Assembly (NCBI RefSeq): GCF_018831085.1 | Contig: NZ_JAGPNM010000002.1 | Location: 248,001 to 312,000 of the forward strand | DNA from: Rheinheimera oceanensis | GTDB taxonomy: Bacteria > Pseudomonadota > Gammaproteobacteria > Enterobacterales > Alteromonadaceae | Direction of reading: 5' to 3' | Length of the DNA stretch: 64,000 nt | In this document: positions 9,498-18,864 of the stretch, piece by piece | Numbering within the stretch: position 1 is the stretch's first letter | Layout of the letters: each line of letters opens with the position of its first letter | Made by a program: the position numbers and the translations under genes | Notes under the pieces: generated by a model | Databases searched by the model: none | The model's input: only the letters and a program-made list of their open reading frames with translations | What the model was told of the DNA's origin: nothing

Positions 9498-10340
9498 ATG
9501 AAAATACTCAACTCTATTGCTGCGCTACGGGCACAAATCAGTGCCTGGCGCCAAAACGGCGAGCGTATCGCCTTTGTGCCCACGATGGGCAACCTGCATA
9601 ATGGCCACTTAAAACTGGTTGATGTCGCCAAAAGCCACGCCGACCGGGTGATTGTCAGCATCTTTGTTAACCCGATGCAGTTTGGCAAAAATGAAGATCT
9701 CGATAGCTACCCGCGTACGCTGGAAGCAGATTGTGCCGGGCTAACCACCCATGGTACCGATGCGGTGTTTACTCCCACTCCGGATATCATGTACCCGCGC
9801 GGCCTCGATGTACAAACCTTTGTTGAAGTGCCTATGCTTGGCGATTTACACTGTGGTGCCAGCCGCGCCGGCCATTTCCGTGGTGTGTCGACTATTGTTT
9901 GTAAGCTGTTTAATCTGGTGCAGCCGGATATTGCCTGTTTTGGCCAGAAGGATTACCAGCAACTGGCCATTATCCGCCAGATGGTAACCGATTTATCCTT
10001 ACCCATTGAGATTATCGGTGTGCCCACCGAACGGGCAGAAAATGGCCTGGCGCTGAGCTCGCGCAATGGTTATTTAACGCCAGAGCAATTGGCTACAGCC
10101 CCTCAGCTATATCAAGTGTTGCAACAACTGCGCGCACAAATTCTGGCCGGTAACCATGATTACCGCAGTCTGGAGTTGCAAACTAAACAACAACTGAGCG
10201 CTGCCGGTTTTACACCGGACTATATTGATATCTCTGATCAAACCGATCTAACGCTGGCAACCACTGCAGAGCAGGCTAAAGTGATTCTGGCCGCAGCCTG
10301 GCTGGGCAGTACCCGGTTAATTGACAACCTGGAAGTGTAA
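9498..10340 (+). CDS. panC: Pantothenate synthetase
   Basis: Condenses pantoate with beta-alanine using ATP. 280 residues, normal length. The nucleotide-binding motif reads [15 protein letters not shown] near residue 28, followed by [22 protein letters not shown], the central FGQKDYQQL and the KMSKS-like [12 protein letters not shown]. No panD lies beside panBC; the beta-alanine probably comes from PanP encoded at 15.4-17.1 kb. Confidence 0.97.
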   Translation: MKILNSIAALRAQISAWRQNGERIAFVPTMGNLHNGHLKLVDVAKSHADRVIVSIFVNPMQFGKNEDLDSYPRTLEADCAGLTTHGTDAVFTPTPDIMYPRGLDVQTFVEVPMLGDLHCGASRAGHFRGVSTIVCKLFNLVQPDIACFGQKDYQQLAIIRQMVTDLSLPIEIIGVPTERAENGLALSSRNGYLTPEQLATAPQLYQVLQQLRAQILAGNHDYRSLELQTKQQLSAAGFTPDYIDISDQTDLTLATTAEQAKVILAAAWLGSTRLIDNLEV

Positions 10341-10415
10341 AAAACCTGCAGCAGATCAATACCCGTCACGTTATGTGCCTATACTCTAGCCTTATTGGCA
10401 ACAGGAAGGCACTAT

Positions 10416-11324
10416 ATGTTCAAAGCGTTAGCGGGCGTAGCCCGACTTAATTTCCTTACCTTAACCGTGACTTGTATTGCGCTGGCAGCCGGGGCAAGCT
10501 GGCAGGCCGGGCACGCTTTACATCCGGGCACACTTGCACTGGTAACAGCAGTAGGATTAAGCGCTCATATCAGCGTAAATGCTTTTAATGAGTACTTCGA
10601 CTTTAAATCCGGATTGGATTTTCTCACCGAGCGTACACCGTTCAGCGGTGGCAGCGGCACCCTTGTCCGCTACCCGACAGCCAGTACCTCCGCTTTAACA
10701 TTGGCAATTGTCAGCCTGCTGCTCACCATTTGCGGCGGCCTGTACCTCAGCTATCAATTAAACTGGCTACCCTTAATGCTTGGCATGCCGGGCGTAGTAC
10801 TTATTTATGCGTACACTCAATATGTTAACCGTTGGCCACTGCTGTGCCTGCTGGCACCCGGCATCGGTTTTGGCGTTTTTATGACACTGGGCAGCTACTG
10901 GGTATTGGCCGGCAGCGTCAGTGCCGCGGCCTGGGTGCTGGCGGTTATTCTACTGTTACTGATCAGTAATTTGTTGCTGCTGAACCAGTTTCCGGATGTC
11001 GATGCAGACCGGCGCGTGGGCCGGCGCCACTTACCTATTGTTATCGGCCGGCGGCGCAGTGCCATCGTTTACACCCTGCTGCTGTTGCTAAGTTACCTGG
11101 TGTTGTTAGCCGCGGTGGCAGGCGGCATTTTGCCCCGCCAGTGCCTGTTAGCACTACTTAGCCTGCCACTGCTGATAAAGCTGCTGCCGGGCCTGTTCCG
11201 CTACGCCGATCAACCCAAACAACTCACGCCCTACCTGGGCCTGAATGTACTACTATGCCACCTGTATCCGCTGCTGTTGCTGGCAGGGCTGATTTGGGCC
11301 GGTATTGGCCATAAGGCACTTTGA
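10416..11324 (+). CDS. UbiA-family prenyltransferase (MenA/UBIAD1-like)
   Basis: Integral membrane prenyltransferase of 302 residues with about eight hydrophobic segments. Both Asp-rich prenyl-diphosphate motifs are present: NAFNEYFDFKSGLD near residue 57, followed by TPFSGGSG, and DVDADRRVGRRHLP near residue 200. The second motif resembles MenA-type enzymes that prenylate 1,4-dihydroxy-2-naphthoate. A TTG at 10395 would lengthen it, but AGGAAGG at 10403-10409 places the start at the ATG at 10416. A TATACT at 10380-10385 is a possible -10 element without a good -35. Its stop overlaps the frdA start (TGATG), so it belongs to the fumarate reductase operon. The exact substrate is inferred, not seen. 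Confidence 0.8.
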   Translation: MFKALAGVARLNFLTLTVTCIALAAGASWQAGHALHPGTLALVTAVGLSAHISVNAFNEYFDFKSGLDFLTERTPFSGGSGTLVRYPTASTSALTLAIVSLLLTICGGLYLSYQLNWLPLMLGMPGVVLIYAYTQYVNRWPLLCLLAPGIGFGVFMTLGSYWVLAGSVSAAAWVLAVILLLLISNLLLLNQFPDVDADRRVGRRHLPIVIGRRRSAIVYTLLLLLSYLVLLAAVAGGILPRQCLLALLSLPLLIKLLPGLFRYADQPKQLTPYLGLNVLLCHLYPLLLLAGLIWAGIGHKAL

Positions 11325-13126
11325 TGCAAATACTGCAAACCGACATTATTGTGGTTGGTGGCGGTGGCGCCGGTTTACGCGCCGCCATTGCCGCAGCTGA
11401 GGCCGCACCGCAGCTAAGTATTACTTTGCTGTCAAAAGTCTATCCAATGCGTTCGCACACAGTGGCTGCCGAAGGAGGCGCAGCGGCGGTAACCTTAAGT
11501 AGCGACAGTGCAGCCGCGCATTTTCACGATACCATTAGCGGCGGTGACTGGCTGGCCGATCAGCCGGTGGTGGAATTCTTTGTGAAGCAGGCTTATAACG
11601 AGCTGGTACAACTGGAACACTGGGGTTGCCCCTGGAGCCGCCAGCAAGATGGCAACGTTGCCGTACGCCGTTTTGGCGGCATGAAAACCGAACGCACCTG
11701 GTTTGCCGCCGATAAAACCGGCTTTCATATTTTGCATACCTTATTTCAAACCAGCCTGAAATACCCGGCCATTAAGCGGCTGGATGAATACTTTGTGCTG
11801 GATTTACTGCGGTTAGGCGAGCAGGTAGTGGGAGTATTAGCTCTGGCACTGAACAGCGGCGAGCTGGTGCAAATTCAGGCTAAAAGTGTCATTTTTGCTA
11901 CCGGCGGCGCCGGCCGGGTGTTTCATTACAATACCAATGGCGGCATTGTTACCGGTGATGGTATGGCACTGGCCTATCGCCACGGTGTGGCACTGCGTGA
12001 TATGGAGTTTATGCAATATCACCCCACCGGTTTACCGGGATCCGGTATTTTAATTACCGAAGCCTGTCGTGGCGAAGGTGCGGTATTACTGAATAAACAC
12101 GGCAAACGGTATTTACAAGACTATGGTCTGGGGCCGGAAACACCGTTAGGCCAGCCACAAAATAAACAAATGGAGCTGGGCCCGCGCGATAAACTCTCGC
12201 AGGCATTCTGGCATGAACAACAAGCCGGCCGCTGCGGCGACTATAACGGCCATGCGGTGGTGTATCTGGATTTACGCCACTTAAGCCGCGCGCATTTACA
12301 GCAGCGGCTGCCGTTTATCTGTGAGCTGGCTAAAGCCTATGTTGATATTGACCCGGCGCTGGAAGCCATTCCCATCCGCCCGGCGGTGCATTACACCATG
12401 GGCGGTATTGCTACCGACATCAACTGCCAAACCTCACTGCCGGGTTTATATGCCGTGGGCGAATGCGCCTCGGTCGGCTTGCATGGTGCTAACCGGCTGG
12501 GATCAAACTCGTTAACAGAACTGCTGGTATTTGGCCGTGTTGCCGGTGAGCAGGCAGCGCACTATGCCAGCCAATGTCCGCCGGCAGACAGCAAAGCACT
12601 GGGTGTACAAAGCGAAATGACACAGCGCTGGCTTAACCGTCGTTTTGGCACTAACACTACGGATTCGGTGGCACAACTACGCCGGGATATGACACTGGCC
12701 ATGGAGCAAGGCTGCGGTATTTACCGCACCGGTGAGGGCCTGGCGCACTGTCAGCAACAGTTGCAGGCGCTGCAACAGCGTTATCAGCAGCTTAAAGTTA
12801 CCGACCGCAGTAAGGTGTTTAACTCTGAGCTGATGCAATATCTGGAACTGGGCTTTGGCCTGGACGTGGCGCTGGCTATTTGCAGCGCAGCCATGGCCCG
12901 CACCGAATCACGCGGTGCGCATCAGCGGCTGGACAGCGGTATGACTACGCGCAACGACGCCGGGTTTCTGTGCCATTCGCAGCTGTATTATAAGGCGAAC
13001 AGCTTACCCCATCTTAGCTGGCAAGCCGTGCAGATCAGCAGCCTGCCACCGGCACTGCGCAGCTATGGAGCGGATAATGCGATTGCAGAAAATAGTACTG
13101 ATAGCACACAAGGAACACAGCCATGA
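11324..13126 (+). CDS. frdA: Fumarate reductase flavoprotein subunit
   Basis: Catalytic FAD subunit that reduces fumarate to succinate on the inner face of the membrane during anaerobic respiration. 600 residues. The dinucleotide-binding [13 protein letters not shown] is at residues 11-23, and [14 protein letters not shown] carries the His that binds FAD covalently. The substrate site includes [18 protein letters not shown], and [10 protein letters not shown]. It tracks E. coli FrdA rather than SdhA along its length. The ATG at 11324 overlaps the prenyltransferase stop; the TTG at 11321 is less likely. It overlaps frdB by 4 bp. Confidence 0.97.
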   Translation: MQILQTDIIVVGGGGAGLRAAIAAAEAAPQLSITLLSKVYPMRSHTVAAEGGAAAVTLSSDSAAAHFHDTISGGDWLADQPVVEFFVKQAYNELVQLEHWGCPWSRQQDGNVAVRRFGGMKTERTWFAADKTGFHILHTLFQTSLKYPAIKRLDEYFVLDLLRLGEQVVGVLALALNSGELVQIQAKSVIFATGGAGRVFHYNTNGGIVTGDGMALAYRHGVALRDMEFMQYHPTGLPGSGILITEACRGEGAVLLNKHGKRYLQDYGLGPETPLGQPQNKQMELGPRDKLSQAFWHEQQAGRCGDYNGHAVVYLDLRHLSRAHLQQRLPFICELAKAYVDIDPALEAIPIRPAVHYTMGGIATDINCQTSLPGLYAVGECASVGLHGANRLGSNSLTELLVFGRVAGEQAAHYASQCPPADSKALGVQSEMTQRWLNRRFGTNTTDSVAQLRRDMTLAMEQGCGIYRTGEGLAHCQQQLQALQQRYQQLKVTDRSKVFNSELMQYLELGFGLDVALAICSAAMARTESRGAHQRLDSGMTTRNDAGFLCHSQLYYKANSLPHLSWQAVQISSLPPALRSYGADNAIAENSTDSTQGTQP

Positions 13127-13839
13127 CTGAATATCAACTGTTGGTCCAGCGCTATGACCCGGAGCATGACAGCAAGCCGCAGCGGCAGCATTATACTGTA
13201 CCGGGCGATCACACCACCTCAGTGCTCGATGCGCTGCTGTATGTGCAGCATCAGCTGGACCCGACACTGGGTTTACGCTGGTCATGCCGGATGGCCATTT
13301 GCGGCTCATGTGGTGTTATGGTTAACGGTATACCCAAACTGGGATGCAAAACCTTTTTACGTGACTATCACACAGACATCATTATCGAACCGCTGGCCCA
13401 CTTTGCGGTAGAGAAAGATCTGATAGTTGATATGACACAGTTTCTGGCACATTTATCAGCTATCAAGCCCTATCTGATGAACGATTACAGCGGCACTGCG
13501 GTACACAAGCAAACACCGGCGCAACTGGCAAAGTACCAGCAGTTTTCTAACTGCATTAATTGCGGCCTGTGCTATTCGGCCTGCCCGCAATTTGGCTTAA
13601 ACCCGGAATTTTTAGGCCCGGCAGCTATTACGCTGGCTCAGCGCTATAACCTCGATAGCCGTGACAACGGCAAAGCCGCACGTATGCCACAGTTAAACAG
13701 TAAAAACGGCGCCTGGGGTTGCACCTTTGTTGGTTTTTGCTCAGATGTTTGCCCTAAACAGCTCGATCCGGCCGCAGCGGTGAATCAGACCAAAGTGGAA
13801 TCGGCAAAAGACTTTATTATCAGCATGTTTAAACCTTAA
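13123..13839 (+). CDS. frdB: Fumarate reductase iron-sulfur subunit
   Basis: Carries electrons from quinol to FrdA. 238 residues with three cluster motifs in the canonical order: [10 protein letters not shown] near residue 57 ([2Fe-2S]), [12 protein letters not shown] near residue 145 ([4Fe-4S]), and [13 protein letters not shown] near residue 204 ([3Fe-4S] plus Cys). Start ATGA overlaps the frdA stop. Confidence 0.97.
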   Translation: MTEYQLLVQRYDPEHDSKPQRQHYTVPGDHTTSVLDALLYVQHQLDPTLGLRWSCRMAICGSCGVMVNGIPKLGCKTFLRDYHTDIIIEPLAHFAVEKDLIVDMTQFLAHLSAIKPYLMNDYSGTAVHKQTPAQLAKYQQFSNCINCGLCYSACPQFGLNPEFLGPAAITLAQRYNLDSRDNGKAARMPQLNSKNGAWGCTFVGFCSDVCPKQLDPAAAVNQTKVESAKDFIISMFKP

Positions 13840-13850
13840 GGAACACGGCG

Positions 13851-14240
13851 ATGAATATACCTGACAGCGCACGCAAACCTTATCAGAGCGAACTGAGCCG
13901 CTGGTGGTGGTTAAAGCACCGCGACTACCGGCTGTATATGCTGCGCGAAGCCACTGTGCTGCCGCTGCTGTTTTTTATCGGTTGTTTACTCTATGGCCTG
14001 TACTGCTTAACGCAAGGGTCAGCCTACTGGCAGAGCTTTCAGCTATTTATGCAACAGGGCTGGGTAATAGCGCTTAATCTGCTGGCTTTTGCGGCCAGCC
14101 TGTTTCACGCCAAAACCTTTTTTGCCTTGTTCCCGCGGGTTATGCCGCTGGCACCGGCAGCTCTGATGATCAGCGGCCAATGGCTGGCAACATTGCTGAT
14201 AGCTACTGGCGTATTCCTGCTGTTTGGTGGTTGGCTATGA
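13851..14240 (+). CDS. frdC: Fumarate reductase membrane anchor subunit C
   Basis: 129 residues with three hydrophobic helices; FrdC with FrdD anchors the enzyme and forms the menaquinol site. The N-terminus RKPYQSELSRWWWLKHRDYRLYMLREATVLP closely resembles E. coli FrdC in charge and aromatic pattern and precedes the first helix. A His (SLFHAKTFFALFPRVMP) follows the second helix, as in the quinol fumarate reductases without haem. 11 bp after frdB and overlapping frdD by 4 bp. Confidence 0.95.
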   Translation: MNIPDSARKPYQSELSRWWWLKHRDYRLYMLREATVLPLLFFIGCLLYGLYCLTQGSAYWQSFQLFMQQGWVIALNLLAFAASLFHAKTFFALFPRVMPLAPAALMISGQWLATLLIATGVFLLFGGWL

Positions 14241-14614
14241 ACAGTCCGAAACGTTCAGATGAACCTATCTGGTGGGCACTGTTTAGCGCCGGTGGCGTGT
14301 GCTTTGCGGTATTTCTGCCGGGGTTAATACTGGCACTTGGGATCCTGTGGCCGCTGGGGCTGCTTAATTCGTCCGTTCTGCAATATGCTCAGCTGCTGTC
14401 ATTATTGCAAAGCGGCTACGGTTTAACCGGGCTGGCGTTTACCGGCGCGGTAATTTGCTTACCGCTGTTTCATGCGGCACACCGTATTCACCATGGCTTA
14501 CATGATTTAAAGTGCGGTTATCGCAAGTCCAGCAAGCTGTTATGTTATGGCACAGCAGCTGCGCTTAGTATGCTGGCATTGTATTTAACCTTCCATCTGA
14601 TACTAGCTGACTAA
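14237..14614 (+). CDS. frdD: Fumarate reductase membrane anchor subunit D
   Basis: 125 residues with three transmembrane helices. The N-terminus MNSPKRSDEPIWWALF aligns directly with E. coli FrdD (PNPKRSDEPVFWGLF), which fixes the start at the ATG overlapping the frdC stop rather than an earlier in-frame ATG at 14180. The segment HAAHRIHHGLHDLK carries the conserved His residues near the quinone site. It closes the prenyltransferase-frdABCD operon. Confidence 0.95.
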   Translation: MNSPKRSDEPIWWALFSAGGVCFAVFLPGLILALGILWPLGLLNSSVLQYAQLLSLLQSGYGLTGLAFTGAVICLPLFHAAHRIHHGLHDLKCGYRKSSKLLCYGTAAALSMLALYLTFHLILAD

Positions 14615-14694
14615 AAACTGCTGCCGGTTAATTTCAGCCTGTCGCTAATCAGCAACAGACCATGTATTTGATTTATAAAAATAAAATATCAGTA

Positions 14695-14765
14695 CCAGGT
14701 TAAGTGACGCCGATTTGCGACAACCTGGCCTTGTCACTTCGCCAAACACCTGGCAAAATCAGGTT
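14695..14765 (+). repeat. Inverted CCAGGTT/CCTGG elements upstream of the sigma-54 promoter
   Basis: Four related elements lie 35-120 bp upstream of the -12/-24 element: CCAGGTT (14695-14701), AACCTGG (14722-14728), CACCTGG (14747-14753) and TCAGGTT (14759-14765). A second inverted pair, AAGTGAC (14702-14708) and GTCACTT (14733-14739), is interleaved. This is where an enhancer-binding activator would bind. The repeats are seen; their role is inferred. Confidence 0.45.
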
Positions 14766-14797
14766 AACTTACTGTATTTTATTGTTTTTTTTATTTC

Positions 14798-14813
14798 TGG
14801 CACGGCATCTGCT
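14798..14813 (+). promoter_or_regulatory. Sigma-54 (RpoN) promoter
   Basis: TGGCACG, 4 nt, CTGCT: the -24 block is perfect and the -12 block differs from TTGCW in one base. GG and GC are separated by exactly 10 bp, as sigma-54 requires. Transcription would begin near 14824, giving a leader of about 29 nt before the small gene at 14853. A TATAGT at 14819-14824 could act as a sigma-70 -10 element but has no matching -35. Confidence 0.6.
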
Positions 14814-14852
14814 ATGGCTATAGTAAGGTTGCAAACAAGCCGGAGACGGAAA

Positions 14853-15032
14853 ATGAAAAAAGCCCTTATTACTGCCCTGTTGTTACTAAGCGCGAATCTG
14901 GTACTGGCAAACGAATTTCTGAATAAAGTGAATCAGCAAGCTCAGCCACAAACAGCGATGATGTCTGAGGCTGAATTGGCGGCTCAGGAAGAACTTACTG
15001 CTGCATTATTTGCAAATGCAGAATTGCCTTAA
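14853..15032 (+). CDS. Small secreted peptide, function unknown
   Basis: 59 residues. A classical signal peptide (MKKALITALLLLSANLVLA) ends before NEFLNK, leaving a mature peptide of about 40 residues rich in Ala, Glu and Gln, with no Cys. The ATG at 14853 follows GGAGACGG at a good distance. A longer in-frame ORF from 14715 is rejected because it would run through the sigma-54 promoter. I recognise no family. It stands between frdD and a convergent small membrane-protein gene. Confidence 0.65.
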   Translation: MKKALITALLLLSANLVLANEFLNKVNQQAQPQTAMMSEAELAAQEELTAALFANAELP

Positions 15033-15061
15033 AAAAGGCGGGAGGTAAGCCAACCGTTCGG

Positions 15062-15286
15062 CTAAAAACCGCTTCTGAATTTGGCTGCATCGATAATGGC
15101 CCAAAGATGAACAATAACCGCAATAATGCCGGGTATCACCAAAAACCACAGTGCATAGCCCACTACACATACCAGAAAAAACATAATTGCAGCAAGTATA
15201 CGGCCCTGCACTAACTGACCTAAGCCCGGAATAAACACGTTACATAGTGCGGCAATAACATTGCCACCTGAACCCTGACCTGCCAT
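15062..15286 (-). CDS. Small TM2-like membrane protein
   Basis: 74 residues with two to three hydrophobic segments. The stretch NVFIPGLGQLVQGRILAA resembles the PGxGQ-y-xGR loop of TM2-type membrane proteins, and AIIDAAKF near the end resembles their terminal W-x-xID motif. No enzymatic function can be assigned. It lies downstream of panP on the same strand with a 130-bp gap that shows no other gene. Confidence 0.65.
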   Translation of the reverse strand: MAGQGSGGNVIAALCNVFIPGLGQLVQGRILAAIMFFLVCVVGYALWFLVIPGIIAVIVHLWAIIDAAKFRSGF

Positions 15287-15417
15287 AACCTTCCCCTATC
15301 TGTTGCTGTTTAATATATTGCTGCTTCAATACTGTGACGCATTGCTGTAACCGTGTAATAACGTTAAGCATATTGTCAATTAATAGCCTGTCGTAACGCT
15401 TAGAGCAACCCCCGGTG

Positions 15418-17082
15418 TCAGGCGGCAAGCTCTTTGGCCAGTTGCAGCAGCTTGGGGTAAAACTCTTTGTCTAACTGCGCCAGCTGATCCTGCTCTACCA
15501 GTACATCATGCAGAATTTGCTCGGTGGTGAGCGGGTTAGCCAGCACCACCCGGAATACGATCGTTTCCTGGCGCTGATACCGTGCCGGAGTTAACCGCGT
15601 ACGCGAGACAAAAGACTTACCCTCTTCGCGTTGGCGTTTCTGAATAAACTTTGTCAGGCCGTTTAGCAACTCGTTAAAGCGCTGCAGTTGCTCCGCGCTG
15701 GCGGTAGCCATGGCTTTTTGCACCTGTGCCGGTACGTAACGGTAGGTTAGCAAACACAGCTCGGGTTCAGTGATCAGCTCAAAATCAATATTGTGTGCAA
15801 TTAAGGTGGCAAAATAACGCGCTTTTTCCAGGCTACGGTTGATCAGAATTTCATAACCATCGCGGCCAATGACCTGCAAACAGGCATGCACCAGCATCGC
15901 CATGCCGGGGCGTGAGCCTTCCAGCGTTTGGCTGCCTAAATCTTTTGAGCCTTTACGCAGGATATATTCAGCGTGGTGCTCAATAGCATGCGCAGCTGAA
16001 GGGTGCTTAAACACCACCATGCCAGCGCCCATTGGTACATACATTTGTTTGTGTGCATCTATGGTAACTGAATCAGCGCGCTCTATACCGGCCAGTAAAT
16101 AACGGTATTTGTTGGATAACAAAGTCGCACCACCCCAGGCGGCATCAACATGAAAATGGCATTGATACTGCTCGGCTAAATCGGCCAACTGGTGTAATGG
16201 ATCAACATTACCGGTTTCGGTAGTACCTGCCACGCCAACAATAGCCAGTACGCGGATATTAGCCGCACTGAGCTCAGCCATTTTTTCGGCCAGCAAGGCA
16301 GTATCAATTTTATTATTGGCGTCAGTTTTAACCGCGATCAGTGATTCACGGCCTATACCCAAGACATCGGCGGCTTTACCTAATGAGTAATGGCCGCGCT
16401 CAGACACCAGGATCGCCAGGCCATCATAGCCATAGTGCTTCATCGCCTTATACAAGCCTTCGCGGGCGATACCTTTAAAGTCGCCGTCAGCTTTTAGCAG
16501 GCGGTTACGCGCTATCCACAACGCTGTAATGTTGGCGATAGTACCGCCAGAGCAAAACGCTCCCAGCGAATGGTTGGCACTGTGCATCCACTTTTTATAA
16601 AAGCCATCACCTTCGCCGTACACCAGGTGATGCATCATGCCCAGCACCTGGCGCTCCATCGGCGTAAAGGCTTTGGAAGTTTCAATTTTTACCAGGTTCT
16701 GGTTCAGCCCTACCATCATTTTCGACAGCGACAATACAAAGTAAGGCAGTGCCGACGTCATATGGCCGATAAAGCTCGGCGCTGCGGTATGTACCGAGTG
16801 CGCTACCAGCTTTTGCATCAGGCTTTCGGCGTAATCCGACACAAAGTTCGGCATTTGCGGGATTTGATGGGCTTGAAAATCGCGCTCTATTTGCCACAGC
16901 GGTTTTTCTACCGCCACAATACTTTCACGCAAAAAGCCCGCCAGATTCTGCGACAGGTTTTGCTCAATAATACTCAGCGTTGAGTCTGGCGCTTCCGGCA
17001 CCGTAAAGATGCGCCATAAAGCTTCTTCAGAAGCGGTTGCCTGGCGTTTACTGGATTCTGTCATGCGCTTGCTACTCTGCAT
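15418..17082 (-). CDS. panP: PLP-dependent aspartate 1-decarboxylase PanP
   Basis: Group II pyridoxal-phosphate decarboxylase of 554 residues. The PLP-binding lysine is in SVTIDAHKQMYVPMGAG near residue 335; HVDAAWGGATLL upstream carries the Asp/Ala that holds the cofactor ring, and CSGGTIANITALWIARN is the phosphate region. Length and sequence fit the family proposed and later shown (in Vibrio) to make beta-alanine from aspartate where panD is missing. Two ATGs at 17082 and 17064 are possible starts; neither has a strong ribosome binding site. A glutamate-decarboxylase-like activity on another amino acid cannot be excluded from sequence alone. Confidence 0.82.
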   Translation of the reverse strand: MQSSKRMTESSKRQATASEEALWRIFTVPEAPDSTLSIIEQNLSQNLAGFLRESIVAVEKPLWQIERDFQAHQIPQMPNFVSDYAESLMQKLVAHSVHTAAPSFIGHMTSALPYFVLSLSKMMVGLNQNLVKIETSKAFTPMERQVLGMMHHLVYGEGDGFYKKWMHSANHSLGAFCSGGTIANITALWIARNRLLKADGDFKGIAREGLYKAMKHYGYDGLAILVSERGHYSLGKAADVLGIGRESLIAVKTDANNKIDTALLAEKMAELSAANIRVLAIVGVAGTTETGNVDPLHQLADLAEQYQCHFHVDAAWGGATLLSNKYRYLLAGIERADSVTIDAHKQMYVPMGAGMVVFKHPSAAHAIEHHAEYILRKGSKDLGSQTLEGSRPGMAMLVHACLQVIGRDGYEILINRSLEKARYFATLIAHNIDFELITEPELCLLTYRYVPAQVQKAMATASAEQLQRFNELLNGLTKFIQKRQREEGKSFVSRTRLTPARYQRQETIVFRVVLANPLTTEQILHDVLVEQDQLAQLDKEFYPKLLQLAKELAA

Positions 17083-17167
17083 ACGGTTTCAGCGGTTACT
17101 AAAACAGCCGGAAAATGGCGCTCACTTTACTGCAAGCGCCGAAAAATGTCTGCAAAAAAGTGGCGGC

Positions 17168-17941
17168 TTAGCTTCGCAGGCCAATGCCACGGTTAATCAG
17201 GTACATGGCATAGCTAAACAGCACGACAATAAAGCCCACCACTACAGCCAGCGCCAGCCACAGGCTCACGTCAGTTACGCCCAAAAAGCCATAACGAAAC
17301 GCATTAACCATATATACCACCGGGTTTAACGCCGCCACATGCTGCCAAAAACCGGGCAGTAAGGTTAACGAGTAAAACACACCGCCTAAATAAGTAAGAG
17401 GCGTCAGCACAAAGGTAGGAATAATACTGATATCGTCAAAGGTTTTTGCATACACAGCGTTAATCAGGCCGCCCAAAGAAAACAGCATCGAGGTTAGCGT
17501 AACGGTAACGATAATTACCGCCAGATTATGAATTTGAATAGTAACGAAAAACAGCGACAGAATAGTGACTATCAGCCCCACCAGCATACCACGAGCCATA
17601 CCGCCGCCAACAAAACCGAGCACAATAATGTAGTTTGGTACCGGCGCTACCAGCAGCTCTTCCACATTGCGCTGAAACTTGGCACTGAAAAACGACGACG
17701 CCACATTAGCGTAAGAGTTGGTAATCACCGACATCATAATCAGGCCGGGTACAATAAACTCCATATAAGTAAAGCCGCCCATATCGCCGATGCGCGAGCC
17801 GATTAAACTGCCGAAGATAACAAAATACAGTGTCATGGTAATAGCCGGTGGCACCAGAGTTTGCACCCAAATGCGCAAAAAGCGGTTGGTTTCTTTATCC
17901 CAGATACTTTTTAACGCTACCAGATAATTGGCTTTGCTCAT
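17168..17941 (-). CDS. yadH: ABC transporter permease YadH
   Basis: 257-residue ABC-2 type inner-membrane protein with six hydrophobic segments. The permease signature region around NVEELLVAPVPNYIIVLGFV and the sequence LTYLGGVFYSLTLLPGFWQHVAALNPVVYMVNAFRYG (split here by several helices) match YadH. The ATG overlaps the yadG stop in ATGA. Exported substrate unknown in E. coli as well. Confidence 0.92.
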   Translation of the reverse strand: MSKANYLVALKSIWDKETNRFLRIWVQTLVPPAITMTLYFVIFGSLIGSRIGDMGGFTYMEFIVPGLIMMSVITNSYANVASSFFSAKFQRNVEELLVAPVPNYIIVLGFVGGGMARGMLVGLIVTILSLFFVTIQIHNLAVIIVTVTLTSMLFSLGGLINAVYAKTFDDISIIPTFVLTPLTYLGGVFYSLTLLPGFWQHVAALNPVVYMVNAFRYGFLGVTDVSLWLALAVVVGFIVVLFSYAMYLINRGIGLRS

Positions 17942-18864
17942 TTTGCACCTCCGCGGCCGTTTTCTACCAGCGACACAAACAACTCCTCCAGCCGGTTGGC
18001 TTTATTACGCATTGATAACACTTTAATATTCTGGGTGCTAAGCTGGGCAAAAATGGTATTTAAGCCCTGTGCTTTTTCTACATCAACTTCAATACTGTTG
18101 CCATCCAGCGAGCGCCAGTTAACACCTTCCAGTTGAATTGCTGCCGGCATCGTCGCCAGATCCAGCACGAAGGTTTCCCGCGTCAGTTTAGCCAGCAAGG
18201 CTTTCATAGTGGTATTTTCTATTATCTGCCCTTTGTCGATAATGGCGATATTGCGACACAAGGTTTCAGCTTCTTCCAGATAATGGGTAGTTAGAATGAT
18301 CGTAACGCCCTGCTGGTTAATTTTGCGCAAAAACTCCCACATTGAGCGGCGCAATTCGATATCGACACCCGCTGTCGGTTCATCCAGAATCAGCAGTTTT
18401 GGCTCATGCATTAAAGCGCGGGCTATCATTAAACGCCGTTTCATACCGCCGGATAATTCGCGGGCGCGTGCTGTGCGTTTTTCCCACAAACCCAACTGGC
18501 CGAGGTATTTCTCAGCACGTTCAAGCGCCAGCTTTTTTGGCACACCGTAATAACCGGCCTGATTCACCACTATCTGCAATACGGTTTCAAACTGGTTAAA
18601 GTTAAATTCCTGCGGCACTAAACCAAGCTGGCTTTTTGCCGCTTCAAGCTGGGTATCAATATCGTAATCAAATACTTTAACGCTGCCGTGCGACTTATTT
18701 ACCAATGAACTGATAATACCAATAGTGGTACTTTTGCCGGCGCCGTTCGGGCCTAACAGTGCAAAAAAGTCGCCTTGTTTTACCTGTAAGTCGATACCGC
18801 TTAATGCCACAGTACCGCTTTTATAAACTTTATGCAGCTCTTTAATATCTAACGCTAAACTCAA
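17938..18864 (-). CDS. yadG: ABC transporter ATP-binding protein YadG
   Basis: 308 residues, the E. coli YadG length. Walker [10 protein letters not shown] near residue 39, signature LSGGMKRRL, Walker [13 protein letters not shown], and H-loop TTHYLEE. The start is a TTG at 18864 inside the ubiX stop (TTGAG), with GGAG upstream; [10 protein letters not shown] aligns with the E. coli N-terminus M-T-I-A-L-E-L-Q-Q-L. Partner of the overlapping yadH. Confidence 0.94.
   Translation of the reverse strand: MSLALDIKELHKVYKSGTVALSGIDLQVKQGDFFALLGPNGAGKSTTIGIISSLVNKSHGSVKVFDYDIDTQLEAAKSQLGLVPQEFNFNQFETVLQIVVNQAGYYGVPKKLALERAEKYLGQLGLWEKRTARARELSGGMKRRLMIARALMHEPKLLILDEPTAGVDIELRRSMWEFLRKINQQGVTIILTTHYLEEAETLCRNIAIIDKGQIIENTTMKALLAKLTRETFVLDLATMPAAIQLEGVNWRSLDGNSIEVDVEKAQGLNTIFAQLSTQNIKVLSMRNKANRLEELFVSLVENGRGGAK

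Noticed and set aside
10346..10385. FNR-box-like ATCAAT with a TATACT -10 before the prenyltransferase-frd operon
   Set aside because: Only one half-site (ATCAA at 10355-10359) matches; the other half matches at two of five bases. Anaerobic control is likely but not shown by this sequence.
14715..14852. N-terminal extension of the 59-residue secreted peptide
   Set aside because: The extension would be encoded by the sigma-54 promoter and its upstream repeats, and would bury the signal peptide inside the protein.
15240..15428. Minus-strand ORF of 62 codons between panP and the TM2-like gene
   Set aside because: It overlaps the end of panP and the start of the small membrane gene in other frames, has no good ribosome binding site and ends in a sequence that is just the shifted reading of its neighbour.
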